The position numbers and the translations under genes were made by a program. Under the pieces are notes generated by a model that worked only from the letters and a program-made list of their open reading frames with translations, did not search any database and had not been told where the DNA came from. From the NCBI GenBank assembly GCA_964526295.1, contig CAZGKW010000007.1, positions 86,153 to 150,152 of the forward strand: a DNA stretch of 64,000 bases. Direction: 5' to 3'. The stretch comes from CAZGKW01 sp964526295. GTDB lineage: Bacteria; Planctomycetota; Phycisphaerae; FEN-1346. Shown piece after piece: positions 50,957-61,179 of the stretch; positions within the stretch are counted from its first letter, which is position 1; every line of letters begins with the position of its first letter.

Positions 50957-53900
50957 ATGAGTCGTGCGACGTGGACGTTCGCCGCAGCCGTGCTGATCGC
51001 CATCGCCGGGGGCGTGGCCGCATCGCTTGCGTTCCCGGGCGGCCGTCTCGCCGTCGCAGCCGACCCCGTCGGGGCCGACGTGGACATCGTCTGGAAACCC
51101 ACCTGGGAGGAGACCCTCGAGGCGAACGTCGGCCGGTGGCAGGAAGCCGACGATTCGCGGACGGTCGACCGGAAAGTCGTCGCCCTGCTTCAGGCGATGA
51201 GCGAGCGGTTCCCCGACCAGGCCGAGCGGCACGTCGAGGCCGGCTTCGAGATCGCCCGGCGCCAAGCCGAGCTCGGCGCCTACGACGAGGCGTTCGCGAC
51301 GCTCGACGCCCTGGTCGAGGCCCACCCCGGGCGAGCCGACCTGGCCGTCCGGGCGATGGAGCAGACCTCCGAGATGACGGTCGGAGACGGCGACGACCGG
51401 CCCCCCGCCTCGACCGACCGGGCCGAGTACGCCATCGGCCGCATCGTGAGCCTTGCCCGGGCGGGGGTCCTCCCGGCCAGCCATCCGGCGGTCGAGCGGG
51501 CGCTGCGGCTCCGGTTCTACCTGCGGTACCGCCAGGAGCAGTTCTGGGGGGCGGCTCGGGCCCTCGACGCCCTGGAGGCCATGCTCGGCCCGGACGAGAA
51601 GGTCCTGCGGCTTCGGGGCGAACTGTACCTGTCGGCCGGGCGGATGCAGGACGCCCTCCGCATCTTCGAGGGCCTCTCCAGCGGCGAAGACGACGACCGC
51701 GACGTCCGAAACGCCCGCGAGATCATCCACCGCGAGGGCATGAGCGCCCCGAGCTTCGCCCGGGACCTCGGCATCGAGATGCAGTGGGCCGCCATGAGAC
51801 AGCGGGCCGCCGGCGCCGACACCCAGGCCGTCCAGTCCCTTCTGGCCGAAAGCGCCCAGAGCGACGGCCTCGTGCCGTGGCTCGAGAAGCGGCACGCCTC
51901 GGTGTGGGCCTGGGTGGACCGTCTGCTCTTGGAGCAGCCGCCGGAGGTCCTGGCGCCGCTTCGCCGGGCCCAGCAGCGGTCGCTCGGCACCCTCCTGGGG
52001 CGCGGCGGCGAGGCCGCCCGGGCCGACGCCGACGTCGTCCTGTCCGCCTACCGCCGGTACCCCTGGGCCCAGGATGTCCACGAGGCGCTGGTGGAGCTGG
52101 GCGAGCACCTGCTCCGCCGCGGACAGGCCGACCTGGCGTTTCAGGCGTTCGACGATGCCCGCGCCCACGCGGCCGACCCGGCAATCCGAGACCGGGCCCA
52201 AGTCGGCCTGTGGCTGGCCGTCGCCGCCCGGGCGGCCGGGCCGGAGGCCGTCGAGGCGGCGTTCGGCGGCACGCCGCCGGACGCCACGTTCCCCTGGATG
52301 GGCGAGACCCGGACGGCCGGGTCCATCAAGGAGCGGCTCCTTGCCCGGTTCGACGACGGGGGGGGCCCGTCGGGCGGGCCGCGGGCCGGCGACCTGAAGC
52401 AGGCGACCCTCCGCCTGCCGCCGGTCACGGCCTGGCTGCTGGAGAACTTCGTCAACACGCCGGAGGAGGTGCTGGCGTCCCTGCCGTTCCCCCTCGGGGA
52501 GCCCCAGGCGTGGGACGGGAAGGTCCTCGTCAGCGCCCCGAGCCTGCTGGCCTGCTTCGGGGAGGACCCGTCCCGGCCGCTCTGGACCCGCTCGCCCCAG
52601 TCGCTCCGGTGGAAGATCGAGCGGCGGGACCGGCGCGACACGATGACCTTGCCGGGCCCGTTCCGGGCGGCCTGCGGCGACGGACGCGTCGTCAGCCGGT
52701 GGGACCTCGACCCCTCGCTCCAGTACCTCAAGGGCCTGGCGGCTTTCGACGCGCGGACCGGCCGCATGCTCTGGTCCACCGCGGGCGACCCCGTCTGGGA
52801 GACCCTCGGCCCGGTCAGCGACCCGGTCCTGGCCGACGGGCGGGTTTACGTCCTGGCGACGCACGAGCGGTTCAGCGAGCTGCACGGCCGCGTCGGGACG
52901 ATGGGCAGCTCCTACCTGCTGTGCCTCGACGCCGACTCGGGCGAAACGCTGTGGCAGCGTTCGCTGGCGGCCCAGAACCCGGGCCTGGCGCTCGGCCAGC
53001 GGATCCGGGGGCGCCGAGGGGCCGAGGTCGACCTCGTCCACTACGGCAACCCCGTGACGGTCCACCGGGGCTCGGTCTACTGCTCGACGAACCTGGGGTT
53101 CGTGGCCCGATGCGATGCCCACGACGGCCTGGTGCGATGGGCCCGAAGCTACCCCCGGGTGCGGGTCAACCGGAACCTGGCGTCGGTGGCGGACCGGCAA
53201 GGGGCCTCGCCCGTGGTCGTAGGTCGCCACGCCGTGTTCCTCCCGCGGGATTATGCCGGGGCCTTCGCCCTCGATACCGAGACGGGGGACCTCCTCTGGG
53301 ACGTGCCGTTCGTTCCGTCCGACGCGGCCATCGGGACGCGCAATGGAGCGGCCCTGATGCACGACGGGCGGCACGTCGTGGCCGTCGATGCCGCCACCGG
53401 CGAGGTCCGCTGGTCCCGGCGTTTCGACGCCGACATCATCGGCCGCCCGGTCCTGTCGGGCGGGTCGATCTACGTCGGGACGGCCCGCCAGATCGTCCGC
53501 CTGGACGCCGAGACCGGCCTTACACGCGACCGGGCCGGCTGGGCGGGCGGCGAACCGCCCCTCGGGTTCACCCTCCGGGGAGGCTCGCTCCTGGCGGTGC
53601 GCCCGGAAGGCGTCGTCCCCGGCGGACTCGAACGCCCCGGCGACCCCGACGCCGCGGCAAAGACCCGGCCGGGCGTGCCGATGAGGTCCGCCTGGCGGAT
53701 GGTCCGCCGGCGGGTGAAGCTCCACGTGCCGCCGCCGGAGGCCGGGATCGAGGGCCGAGTCTACGTCGAATCGCAGGGCTTCTTCGAGTGCGTCGGGGCC
53801 GACGCCCGCGGCCGGGTCCATTGGGGCCGGTTCCTGGCGGTGCCGCCGGTGGGTGTGGCGTGGGCCGAGGGGACGGTCCTCTTGATCTTTCCGGACCGTG

Positions 53901-56900
53901 TCGTGGGCTTGGATGCCCTGGGGGGCGAGGCCCGGTGGCAGCGCCGCGTTCCGTTCGCCGTCTACGACTGGTCGATTGACGGCCGATACCTGGCGGTGGG
54001 CGACCCCCGGCACACGTGGAACACGGGCGTCATCGACGTCGCGACGGGCGAGCTGAAGTGGGTCCGGCGATTCGTGCCCGACGGGCGCGACGGCGGCTTC
54101 GCCGCCGCCGACGGCCACGTCCACATCGTGGCCGAAGGCATCCGAACCCGCAACCAAGGTCACCACCTGATGGTCCGGGCCGAGGACGGACGCGTCGTGG
54201 CCAGCCGGGGCTTTCCCGCCGTCGGCGCCGATTGGCCGCGGAGCTGGGCCCTGGAGGGGGGAACGGCGCTGCACCTCCAGGAGGACGGGACCTTCGTCGA
54301 GACGGACCTCGCGACGGGCCGGCAGCGGCGGCACACCGAGACGATCGATCCGTCGTTCGTCCGGAGCGTCCGGGACATCCGGATCGAGGGGCCGTGGGTC
54401 CGGTTTTACGCCCGCCGGGGCGACCGCCGGCGAGGCGACCATCGCCACTACATCTTCCGCCGCGGCGACCCGGACTTCTTCCTTCGGCTCGACCGCCTCA
54501 TGCCAGGCACGATTCAGGGCGACCGCCTGTTCGAGCCGCCCTATAACGAGGGGGTCCGGATCGCCGGCGAGGGCGTGCTGCCCGCCATCGACCTGCCCAC
54601 CGGCCGGGAGACCCGCTACACGATTCCCCGCAACACCCACGTGGTGGACATCAGGGAGCGTGGGGGCAAGCTGTGGCTGCTGCTGGGCCGGCGGCGGGAG
54701 GACGAATTCGACGCCACGCCCCTTGAGCTGGCCATTTACGAGCCCGGCCGGCCCGAGGCCCGGGCCTCCCAGATCGTCCCCTACGCCACCTACGATGAGG
54801 TCGGCGACAACCGACGGAACCAGTTATTCCTCACGGACGAGGCGGCCCTCATCACCGGGCCGACCGGCGTGCGGGCGTTCGTGGCCGCCGGACCGGGCGA
54901 GCCGACCGCCCCGCCCCGCCGGCTCGTCCACCACCATCCCGGGCCGATCCAGGTCGACGGCTCCCTGGCCGACTGGCCGGCGGGCATTTTCATCCCCTTG
55001 CGAGGCGAGGGCGGCGCCCGCGGCACCCTGGGCCTTCTCCACAGCGGCGAGACGCTCTACCTGGCCGTCACCTGCGACGACCGCTACGCCGTCCCCAGCC
55101 TCGGCCGATTCACCGCCGGGGCGGGCGATTGGCTGGAGGTCGGCCTGACCACCCGCAAGGGCCCGTGGCAGTTCCACATCGGCGGTGCGTACCGGTGGGG
55201 CATCGGCGTCGGTGAGCACGGCGAGACGGTCGTCCGGAGCCTGGAGCCCCGCGAAAGGCCGTCCCTGCCCGAGGCCGTCGCCGCCCACGACCCTGTCGAC
55301 GGCCGGATGACCTACGAGGTCGCCATCCCGTTGAGCACGGTCACGTACCGGCCGAAGCCGTGGCGAGAGGCCGGCCTCTCGGTGGCCGTCTGGGACGACC
55401 GGCCCGGTGGGGGGGGCCCGACGCGGCGGCTGACGTGGGGCGAGGGAATCCTGGGCGACGAGGTCGTCCCGGCCGGCCACGAGGCCATCTACCTCCACCC
55501 GATGAGCGCCGCGGCCCTCCAGGCCGCCACCACCGTCGTCGAATCCCTCCCCATGCTGCCCGAGACGTTCGACGTGTTCCGCGAACTGGCCGAGGCCCGG
55601 GCCACCTCGCCGGCGAGCATGGAGGGGCTGCTGGGCGAGTTCCTCCGGCGGCGCCGGGGCCGTGTCACAGCGGGCCGGCTCGTGACGATGACCCGGATGC
55701 TCCACGCCCCGGGGGCCCAGGAGGCCGTCGACCGGGTCCTGGCGCTGGCCGAGAGGACGGGCGTCCCCGACGACGTCCGACGCCGGTTCGAGTGGTCCGC
55801 CAAGGCCTACCTGTCGCAGTGGATGTATCTGGTGCCGAGCCGCGAGGGCACCCCGCGGTTCCTCGTCCTGGAGCTCGACGCCGGCCAGGAGAGCCACTCC
55901 GGCATTCACGACATCGCCCTCGGCAAGTACGAGGGGCCCACCCAGTTCACTTTCCGGGATATCGGGCGGGCACTTCCCCCGGGCACATGGCACGAACTGA
56001 CGCTGCCGCTGTGGCTGTTCGAGGCGCACGACAAGCCCATCGCGGGCATCACCTACCAGCAGCAGGGCGGTGGCCCCATCGTCTACGACCGGGCGGCGAT
56101 CGTCACCGACGGCAGCGAGGAGGTCCTGTTCGACGATCCGGCCGACGGCAGCCGGATCGAGGGCGAGGCCGCCTGGACCGACACCCTCGTCAAGCACGGC
56201 ACCGGGGCCCTGCGGACGGTGGCGCCCGACGAGCGGTACAAGGTCAAGACGGTCTCCGTGACGGCGGCCCGGCCGGCCATCGGCCACCTGCCGCCCAGCG
56301 AGGGGCCCCAACTCGTCCAGTGGGTGTACCTGGACCCGGCCGACCCGCCCGAGAGCGTGTTCGTCCACCTCCGCGACTCGCGGGGCTGGCGATACCGGTT
56401 CATCTGGGGGGCGAAGGTCCGGCGGGGCCGGTGGATGGGCGAGCTGCCCGAGCCGGGCGCCTGGCACGCCCTGCGGATGCCCCTCGACCATACCCCGCTG
56501 GCGACCCGGCCCATCACGGGCATCGCCTTCGAGCGGCTCGGCGGACGCGTCGTGTGGGACCGGACCGTCCTGGCCGGGGCCGACGGGTCCGAGCACGTCC
56601 TCCTCGACGAACAGACACCGCCCGTCCCGCCCGACTGGAAGGCCGGCGAGTGGCACAGCTACGTCGACCGCTACGGGCCGGGCACGGCCTGTGCCGAGGG
56701 GAAGGTCGGCATCGGCCTCTTTACCGACGGCCGGCGGGGCTACCTGGAGGTCCCCCACTCGCCCGACCTGGAGCCCGAGCGCCTCACCGTCGAGGCCTGG
56801 GTCCACATGTACACCTACCCCGAGGGCGGCGACACGCGGGAATGGATCGTCAGCAAGAGCCGCAACGAGGCCACCGGCGGCCACTACGCCCTCGTCATCG

Positions 56901-58351
56901 GCCGCGACAAGCCGGGGGCGTACCTGCACATCGAGGACGGCGGCGAGAACCCCATTGTCGTCTGGGGCGAGGACGGCTCGATCAAGCTCGACACCTGGCA
57001 CCACCTCGCCATGACCTATGATGGGGCCGACCTGGTGGTGTACCTGGACGGCAAGGAGGCCCGGCGCATCGCCCTGAACCGGAAGCGGACGCGCGGCGAG
57101 GGACCGCTCACCATCGCCCGCCGTCCCGACGGCTACACCTACTACCGCGGGTTCGTCGACGAGGTCCGGGTCCTCGGGCGGGCCCTGTCGGCCGACGAGA
57201 TCGCCGCCCACTATCGGCTCGGGTCGGCGACGCCCGAGCAGGCGGCCCGCGAGGCCCGCAGCGACCCCGCCCTGGCCCTTTACGTGGGCTTCGACGAGCA
57301 CGCCGCCCCGTCCGACCCGGCGGCAGACTGGCACTGGATCGAGCAGCCCGTCAAAAGCGGCTCGCGGGCCCACACGGGCCCCGCCGGCGACGGCTACGCG
57401 AGCCACTTCGCCCTGCTGGCCGAGCCCGCGACGGCCCATCTGCCGTTCGACCCGGCCCGTGCGGCACGCATCCTGCGGCAGGCGATCCCCGCCCTCGGCC
57501 CGACCGAGCAGGCGACCCGCTTCTTCCACCTGTTGCTGGAGATCGACCCATCCCTGGAGAGCCGGATCGAACACCGCAAGTGGTTTGTCCAGGCCCTGCC
57601 GCGCCATCCCGACACGACGGAGGTCCTCGGCGGGCTCCTGGACGACCTGGCCCTGACGAGCGAGAAGGACCCCCGGGCGGCAGTCGAAGCGTTTCTGGCC
57701 GGGGCCGACCTCCCGCGCGAGACCCTCTACGACTACCACCGCCGCTATACCCACCGGCGGCGGGAGTTCGTCCAGCAGTGGCTCGTCCTGGGCCCTCTGC
57801 CCGACGCCCCGACCGGCGGCGACGGGCCGCCCGAATACCCCTCGGAGGCCGAACCGATCGACCCGGCCGACGTCCATCCGGGCCTCGGCATGGACGTCCG
57901 CTGGACCCGCGTCGATGCGGCACCCGGACGCTTCGTCAACCTGGCCGAGCACGTCGGGGCCTACGAGCACGTGACGGCCTACGCCGCCTGCTGGGTGCGG
58001 TCCGACCGCCGGCAGCGGGCCGTCGTCGAGTTCGGCTCCGACGACGGGGGCCTCGTCTGGGTCAACCGGCGGCTGGTCCTGTCGGGGCCGGACCGGGGCG
58101 AAGCCCGGGCGGGCGCCCACAAGGTGCCCGTCGAGCTGGGAGCGGGGTGGAACGAGGTGCTCATCGAGAACCGCCAAAGCATCGGCCGATGGGGGTTCTA
58201 CTTCGAGCTGGTCGCCCCGGAGGGGCGGGGCCCGCTGGAGGACATCGAGGTCTCGACCACGCCGCCGGGCCTGACGGCCCAGAAAAACGGAAAAAACGAA
58301 AAAAACCCTCGTGTCCCGATGTGCTTGAACGGGAGACGGCCGGATGCATGA
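50957..58351 (+). CDS. Giant exported PQQ-propeller / CBM9-like / LamG protein, 2464 aa
   Basis: The ATG at 50957 has GGCAGGAG upstream and begins a signal or membrane segment (WTFAAAVLIAIAGGVAASLA). The domains run in order. Residues about 40-480 are TPR-like. About 510-1290 form a PQQ-type propeller (ALDTETGDLLWDVPFVPSDA, VDAATGEVRWSRRFDADIIG). About 1328-1515 is CBM9-like (IQVDGSLADWPAGIFIPLRG). Two copies of an unnamed beta module occupy 1620-1728 and 1788-1885. A LamG/ConA-like domain lies at 1911-2091 (LTVEAWVHMYTYPEGGDTRE). The end (about 2274-2425) is the W-x-V-x-GP / DD-x(4)-W-x-N module. It is probably a cell-surface or periplasmic polymer-binding protein. The last 25 residues are Lys/Asn-rich from an A-rich stretch. 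Confidence 0.8.
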   Translation: MSRATWTFAAAVLIAIAGGVAASLAFPGGRLAVAADPVGADVDIVWKPTWEETLEANVGRWQEADDSRTVDRKVVALLQAMSERFPDQAERHVEAGFEIARRQAELGAYDEAFATLDALVEAHPGRADLAVRAMEQTSEMTVGDGDDRPPASTDRAEYAIGRIVSLARAGVLPASHPAVERALRLRFYLRYRQEQFWGAARALDALEAMLGPDEKVLRLRGELYLSAGRMQDALRIFEGLSSGEDDDRDVRNAREIIHREGMSAPSFARDLGIEMQWAAMRQRAAGADTQAVQSLLAESAQSDGLVPWLEKRHASVWAWVDRLLLEQPPEVLAPLRRAQQRSLGTLLGRGGEAARADADVVLSAYRRYPWAQDVHEALVELGEHLLRRGQADLAFQAFDDARAHAADPAIRDRAQVGLWLAVAARAAGPEAVEAAFGGTPPDATFPWMGETRTAGSIKERLLARFDDGGGPSGGPRAGDLKQATLRLPPVTAWLLENFVNTPEEVLASLPFPLGEPQAWDGKVLVSAPSLLACFGEDPSRPLWTRSPQSLRWKIERRDRRDTMTLPGPFRAACGDGRVVSRWDLDPSLQYLKGLAAFDARTGRMLWSTAGDPVWETLGPVSDPVLADGRVYVLATHERFSELHGRVGTMGSSYLLCLDADSGETLWQRSLAAQNPGLALGQRIRGRRGAEVDLVHYGNPVTVHRGSVYCSTNLGFVARCDAHDGLVRWARSYPRVRVNRNLASVADRQGASPVVVGRHAVFLPRDYAGAFALDTETGDLLWDVPFVPSDAAIGTRNGAALMHDGRHVVAVDAATGEVRWSRRFDADIIGRPVLSGGSIYVGTARQIVRLDAETGLTRDRAGWAGGEPPLGFTLRGGSLLAVRPEGVVPGGLERPGDPDAAAKTRPGVPMRSAWRMVRRRVKLHVPPPEAGIEGRVYVESQGFFECVGADARGRVHWGRFLAVPPVGVAWAEGTVLLIFPDRVVGLDALGGEARWQRRVPFAVYDWSIDGRYLAVGDPRHTWNTGVIDVATGELKWVRRFVPDGRDGGFAAADGHVHIVAEGIRTRNQGHHLMVRAEDGRVVASRGFPAVGADWPRSWALEGGTALHLQEDGTFVETDLATGRQRRHTETIDPSFVRSVRDIRIEGPWVRFYARRGDRRRGDHRHYIFRRGDPDFFLRLDRLMPGTIQGDRLFEPPYNEGVRIAGEGVLPAIDLPTGRETRYTIPRNTHVVDIRERGGKLWLLLGRRREDEFDATPLELAIYEPGRPEARASQIVPYATYDEVGDNRRNQLFLTDEAALITGPTGVRAFVAAGPGEPTAPPRRLVHHHPGPIQVDGSLADWPAGIFIPLRGEGGARGTLGLLHSGETLYLAVTCDDRYAVPSLGRFTAGAGDWLEVGLTTRKGPWQFHIGGAYRWGIGVGEHGETVVRSLEPRERPSLPEAVAAHDPVDGRMTYEVAIPLSTVTYRPKPWREAGLSVAVWDDRPGGGGPTRRLTWGEGILGDEVVPAGHEAIYLHPMSAAALQAATTVVESLPMLPETFDVFRELAEARATSPASMEGLLGEFLRRRRGRVTAGRLVTMTRMLHAPGAQEAVDRVLALAERTGVPDDVRRRFEWSAKAYLSQWMYLVPSREGTPRFLVLELDAGQESHSGIHDIALGKYEGPTQFTFRDIGRALPPGTWHELTLPLWLFEAHDKPIAGITYQQQGGGPIVYDRAAIVTDGSEEVLFDDPADGSRIEGEAAWTDTLVKHGTGALRTVAPDERYKVKTVSVTAARPAIGHLPPSEGPQLVQWVYLDPADPPESVFVHLRDSRGWRYRFIWGAKVRRGRWMGELPEPGAWHALRMPLDHTPLATRPITGIAFERLGGRVVWDRTVLAGADGSEHVLLDEQTPPVPPDWKAGEWHSYVDRYGPGTACAEGKVGIGLFTDGRRGYLEVPHSPDLEPERLTVEAWVHMYTYPEGGDTREWIVSKSRNEATGGHYALVIGRDKPGAYLHIEDGGENPIVVWGEDGSIKLDTWHHLAMTYDGADLVVYLDGKEARRIALNRKRTRGEGPLTIARRPDGYTYYRGFVDEVRVLGRALSADEIAAHYRLGSATPEQAAREARSDPALALYVGFDEHAAPSDPAADWHWIEQPVKSGSRAHTGPAGDGYASHFALLAEPATAHLPFDPARAARILRQAIPALGPTEQATRFFHLLLEIDPSLESRIEHRKWFVQALPRHPDTTEVLGGLLDDLALTSEKDPRAAVEAFLAGADLPRETLYDYHRRYTHRRREFVQQWLVLGPLPDAPTGGDGPPEYPSEAEPIDPADVHPGLGMDVRWTRVDAAPGRFVNLAEHVGAYEHVTAYAACWVRSDRRQRAVVEFGSDDGGLVWVNRRLVLSGPDRGEARAGAHKVPVELGAGWNEVLIENRQSIGRWGFYFELVAPEGRGPLEDIEVSTTPPGLTAQKNGKNEKNPRVPMCLNGRRPDA

Positions 58352-58571
58352 GCCATTCGTGGAGGCTCCACACGTGATCGGCGAGCCCGGCAGCCCCAAT
58401 GGCCCGCCCCGGGTCGCCGGCTACGACGACGCCCACAAAATCAGCAACGTGACGTTCGAGAATCTCGTGATCGAAGGCAAGGTTATTACCAAGCCGGAGC
58501 AGGCGAACTTCGACATCCGGCATGCCGAAAACATCCGCTTTACAACTACGAAGGAAGGGCCCGGCCAATAG
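58344..58571 (+). pseudogene. C-terminal remnant of a beta-helix glycosidase
   Basis: The 75-codon frame contains KISNVTFENLVIEGKVITKP followed by EQANFDIRHAENIRF. This is the repeat rhythm of the last coils of right-handed parallel beta-helix enzymes such as polygalacturonases. No active-site part is present and the start is unsupported. It is likely a leftover of a deletion or insertion between the giant gene and the PQQ gene. Confidence 0.45.
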
Positions 58572-58711
58572 CCGGCAAAGGGTCCGAAGTGGACCGAAAC
58601 CCTTCTCTCGGCCACCGCCGCCTGCAGTAGGTGTGTCATCTGTCTGAAGCGGGCAAACGGCGCGATGCTCGGACCGGTAAACACGGCGAAAGGGATACGG
58701 GGAAATCCAAA

Positions 58712-60283
58712 ATGACGGTGTACGTGTTGGGTGTCGTCCTGGCGACGGTGACGGGAATGGCCGGAATTGGTCCCGCAGCGGCCGGGGAGGACTCAGGCGA
58801 AAAAACCGTGAACTGGCCGCACGTCGCCGCCCACAACCGGGCGACCCCGCCGCAGGGCCTGGAACTGGTCGACGATCTGGCCAAGGCGCGAAAGGTTTTC
58901 GAAACCAAAGACGCCCACACCGGCGTCGGCAAGGCGCTGTACGGCGGTCAGCGCCGCGAGGGCGAGGCGATCGGCGTGGACGTGCTGCCCGGCGGCACCT
59001 CCAGCATGATCATCGCCGACGACACGATCTACATCGCCTACTACCGCCCCTCCGGCGACGTGAAACTGGCCGGCGACAAGACCAGCTTCCGCACGGTCGG
59101 CAACCGCGAAGGGTGGAACCCCGATATCTGGAGCATCGCGGCCGACGATTGCCTGGTCGCGCTGGATGCGAAGACGGGCGAGAAGAAGTGGCTCGCCGCC
59201 AACGAGGGCAAGGGCGTCAACCGCGTCGCGATCAAGCGGAACGACTGGGGCTCCAGCCCGGTTTACCGCGATGGCAAGGTCTTCTTCGTCGGCACGACCG
59301 GCCGCGTCTACGCCCACGACGCGAAGACCGGCCGGCTGCTCTGGGAATCGAAGACGCCCGGCAATGAATGGATCGAGAAGGACAAGGCCGAGGCGCTGAA
59401 GGAGCAGCGGTGGGCAAAATCGGTCCGCGGCCCGCACACCTCCCCCCGCGTCGCCGACGGCGTGCTCGTCGCCCCCGCCCTGGTCAACGACGGCCTGTGC
59501 GGCTTCGACATCGAAACCGGCGAACGCCTCTGGACGTTGGTCGAGCCCAAGCAGCGCTTCATGTCCCACCTCGCCACGCCGCGCGTCTGGAAACACGACC
59601 GCCGCGAGTACATCCTCGCCCACGACAGCTCCGGCACGATGTCCCTGATCGACCCCAAAAACGGCAAGGTCCTCTGGCGCCAAGGCGACAACGGCAACAC
59701 GCCCGGCTCCATCCCGCTGGTCGGCGACATCGCGATGATCAACATTTCCACCAACGAGGCCGGCGACGCCCTCTGGGGCGCCTACCGCATTTCACTCCAG
59801 GGCGCAGAGAAAATCTGGTTGCTGCCGGAAGGTCCGAAATACACCCACCAGTCCAAGCCCGACTCCGGCCCGCGGGCCGGCTACGCGGTGCGCGACGGCG
59901 TGGCGTGGTTCTGGACCGGTCACACCAAATCCTCCAAGGCATTTCGCAAGGCCGACAAACGCGAGCATCTGCTGCTTGCCGTCGACATCCAGACCGGCAA
60001 AATCCTTTCGGAGACGATTGTTCAGCAGAAGCACGTCCACCCGCAGATCGCCGAGGACAAGCTGCTGCTGTGGTCCGACGCCTCGCACGGCAACCCGTGG
60101 AGCGCTTCCTGGTTCACCCTCGACCCCAAAGGCCCGAGGCCGCTGAACATGGACTACACGCTGCCGGCCTCGACGATCAGCGGCTACCTGGTCGTGATGG
60201 ACACGCCGCTGATCAACGGCCGGCTCTACATCCGCACGATGGGCGGGGTGGCGTGCTTCGACCTGCGGGCGAAGAGGGACTGA
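58712..60283 (+). CDS. Secreted PQQ-like beta-propeller protein
   Basis: I choose the ATG at 58712, which begins a signal peptide (YVLGVVLATVTGMAGIGPAA). The 523-residue protein has WD-like PQQ blades: DCLVALDAKTGEKKWLAANE, GRVYAHDAKTGRLLWESKTP, LIDPKNGKVLWRQGDNG. There is no haem or metal site typical of quinoprotein dehydrogenases, so enzymatic activity is doubtful. Codons such as AAA and GAA are commoner than in neighbouring genes, a hint of separate origin. Its stop abuts the truncated recombinase-linked gene on the other strand. Confidence 0.8.
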   Translation: MTVYVLGVVLATVTGMAGIGPAAAGEDSGEKTVNWPHVAAHNRATPPQGLELVDDLAKARKVFETKDAHTGVGKALYGGQRREGEAIGVDVLPGGTSSMIIADDTIYIAYYRPSGDVKLAGDKTSFRTVGNREGWNPDIWSIAADDCLVALDAKTGEKKWLAANEGKGVNRVAIKRNDWGSSPVYRDGKVFFVGTTGRVYAHDAKTGRLLWESKTPGNEWIEKDKAEALKEQRWAKSVRGPHTSPRVADGVLVAPALVNDGLCGFDIETGERLWTLVEPKQRFMSHLATPRVWKHDRREYILAHDSSGTMSLIDPKNGKVLWRQGDNGNTPGSIPLVGDIAMINISTNEAGDALWGAYRISLQGAEKIWLLPEGPKYTHQSKPDSGPRAGYAVRDGVAWFWTGHTKSSKAFRKADKREHLLLAVDIQTGKILSETIVQQKHVHPQIAEDKLLLWSDASHGNPWSASWFTLDPKGPRPLNMDYTLPASTISGYLVVMDTPLINGRLYIRTMGGVACFDLRAKRD

Positions 60284-60319
60284 CCTGTAAGGCAAGTGAC
60301 AGCGCCAGGGAGCAATCAC
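60284..60319 (-). pseudogene. Truncated start of a third recombinase-island gene
   Basis: On the minus strand a GTG at 60319 overlaps the preceding TGA (GTGA). TCCTCCT on the plus strand gives AGGAGGA as Shine-Dalgarno. The frame reads VIAPWRCHLPYR and then runs into the end of the PQQ gene. It looks like the first 12 codons of a gene cut off by a rearrangement at about 60284. Confidence 0.45.
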
Positions 60320-60779
60320 CTCCTCCTGACACGAGGCGTCCTCGGGTTGGTCTTCATGTCTGCTGGGGCCGTCGGGCCATTCCCGGTCGTCAGCCCCACG
60401 AGATCTGCGAACCGGGAAGCGAGTGCCTTGGGCACCTCGGCCAGCAACTCGGCGAAGACGTCGCCGGCGCCAGTGCCTCCCTGAGGTTTCGCAACAGGCG
60501 GTCCAGGGCGACGGCGTAGGGCCGGTGGATGCCGCCTTCTTCGACGAGAAGGCGCAGGCGCGCCATGGCCGGACGGCCGAGCGTCGCGCCGGAGCGGCCC
60601 TCGTCGTCGAACCGCTGGCCGATCCAGTACAGGCCCGGCTCGCCCGGCCCGGCGGCAAAGTCGCGGCACGTCATGAACTGGGCTTCGCAGGAGGAGAACT
60701 CGTCCGCCTTGTCCACGGACTGGCAGATGTAGATGACGTAGCGGATAATCGGATCGGGTCTGGCGGCCACCGAGGGCAC
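60316..60779 (-). pseudogene. Serine recombinase, N-terminal resolvase domain, frameshifted
   Basis: The minus frame from 60779 reads YICQSVDKADEFSSCEAQFM, then RFDDEGRSGATLGRPAMARL and ALDRLLRNLREA. This is the resolvase catalytic domain, with its usual spacing of the SSCEAQ-type helix and the DEG-SG-TL-RPA motif. After about 60475 the frame breaks; a neighbouring frame continues (FAELLAEVPKALASRFADLV) to a stop at 60316. The recombinase DNA-binding part is missing. Confidence 0.7.
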
Positions 60780-61179
60780 GCTCCTGGATGCACCAGGACT
60801 ATCGGCAGAGGAGGCCGGCGGCTTGGCAGTGTCTGATGTGCCTCCAGGCAGAGAACAGCGAGCATGGTGCGCGTGCCGCGTCCTGCCCCTCTACCGGATA
60901 GGCTGAAAAGGTCCCTCTTGACGGCACCCAAGGCGTAAGGTCTATGTTGGGTATCCGCGGCCCGAGCATTAGGAGACAAGGTCCCGTCAACGCAGGCCTC
61001 CTTTTCCACCTCAACCGACTCCGCCTATAGGCCTCGCCCCGCTCCCGGCTTCAGGCCGGACCGGATTGTCCTCGCCAAGGGCAGTCTGGCCACCCCCCGG
61101 CGCCGCCTGCTTGCCCGGCAGATGTGCAGCGCGTACCCGGACGCGGAAGTGGTTGACCTGCCGAAGGTCCCTCACAACC
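60780..61179. other. Decayed stretch between recombinase remnants
   Basis: I see no frame with coding support on either strand. It lies between the two recombinase fragments and is probably debris of the same island. Confidence 0.4.

Noticed and set aside
58280..58310. A-rich stretch (repeated ACGGAAAA-like) at the end of the giant gene
   Set aside because: It lacks the palindromic core seen at 6301 and 39792, so I do not count it with those repeats.
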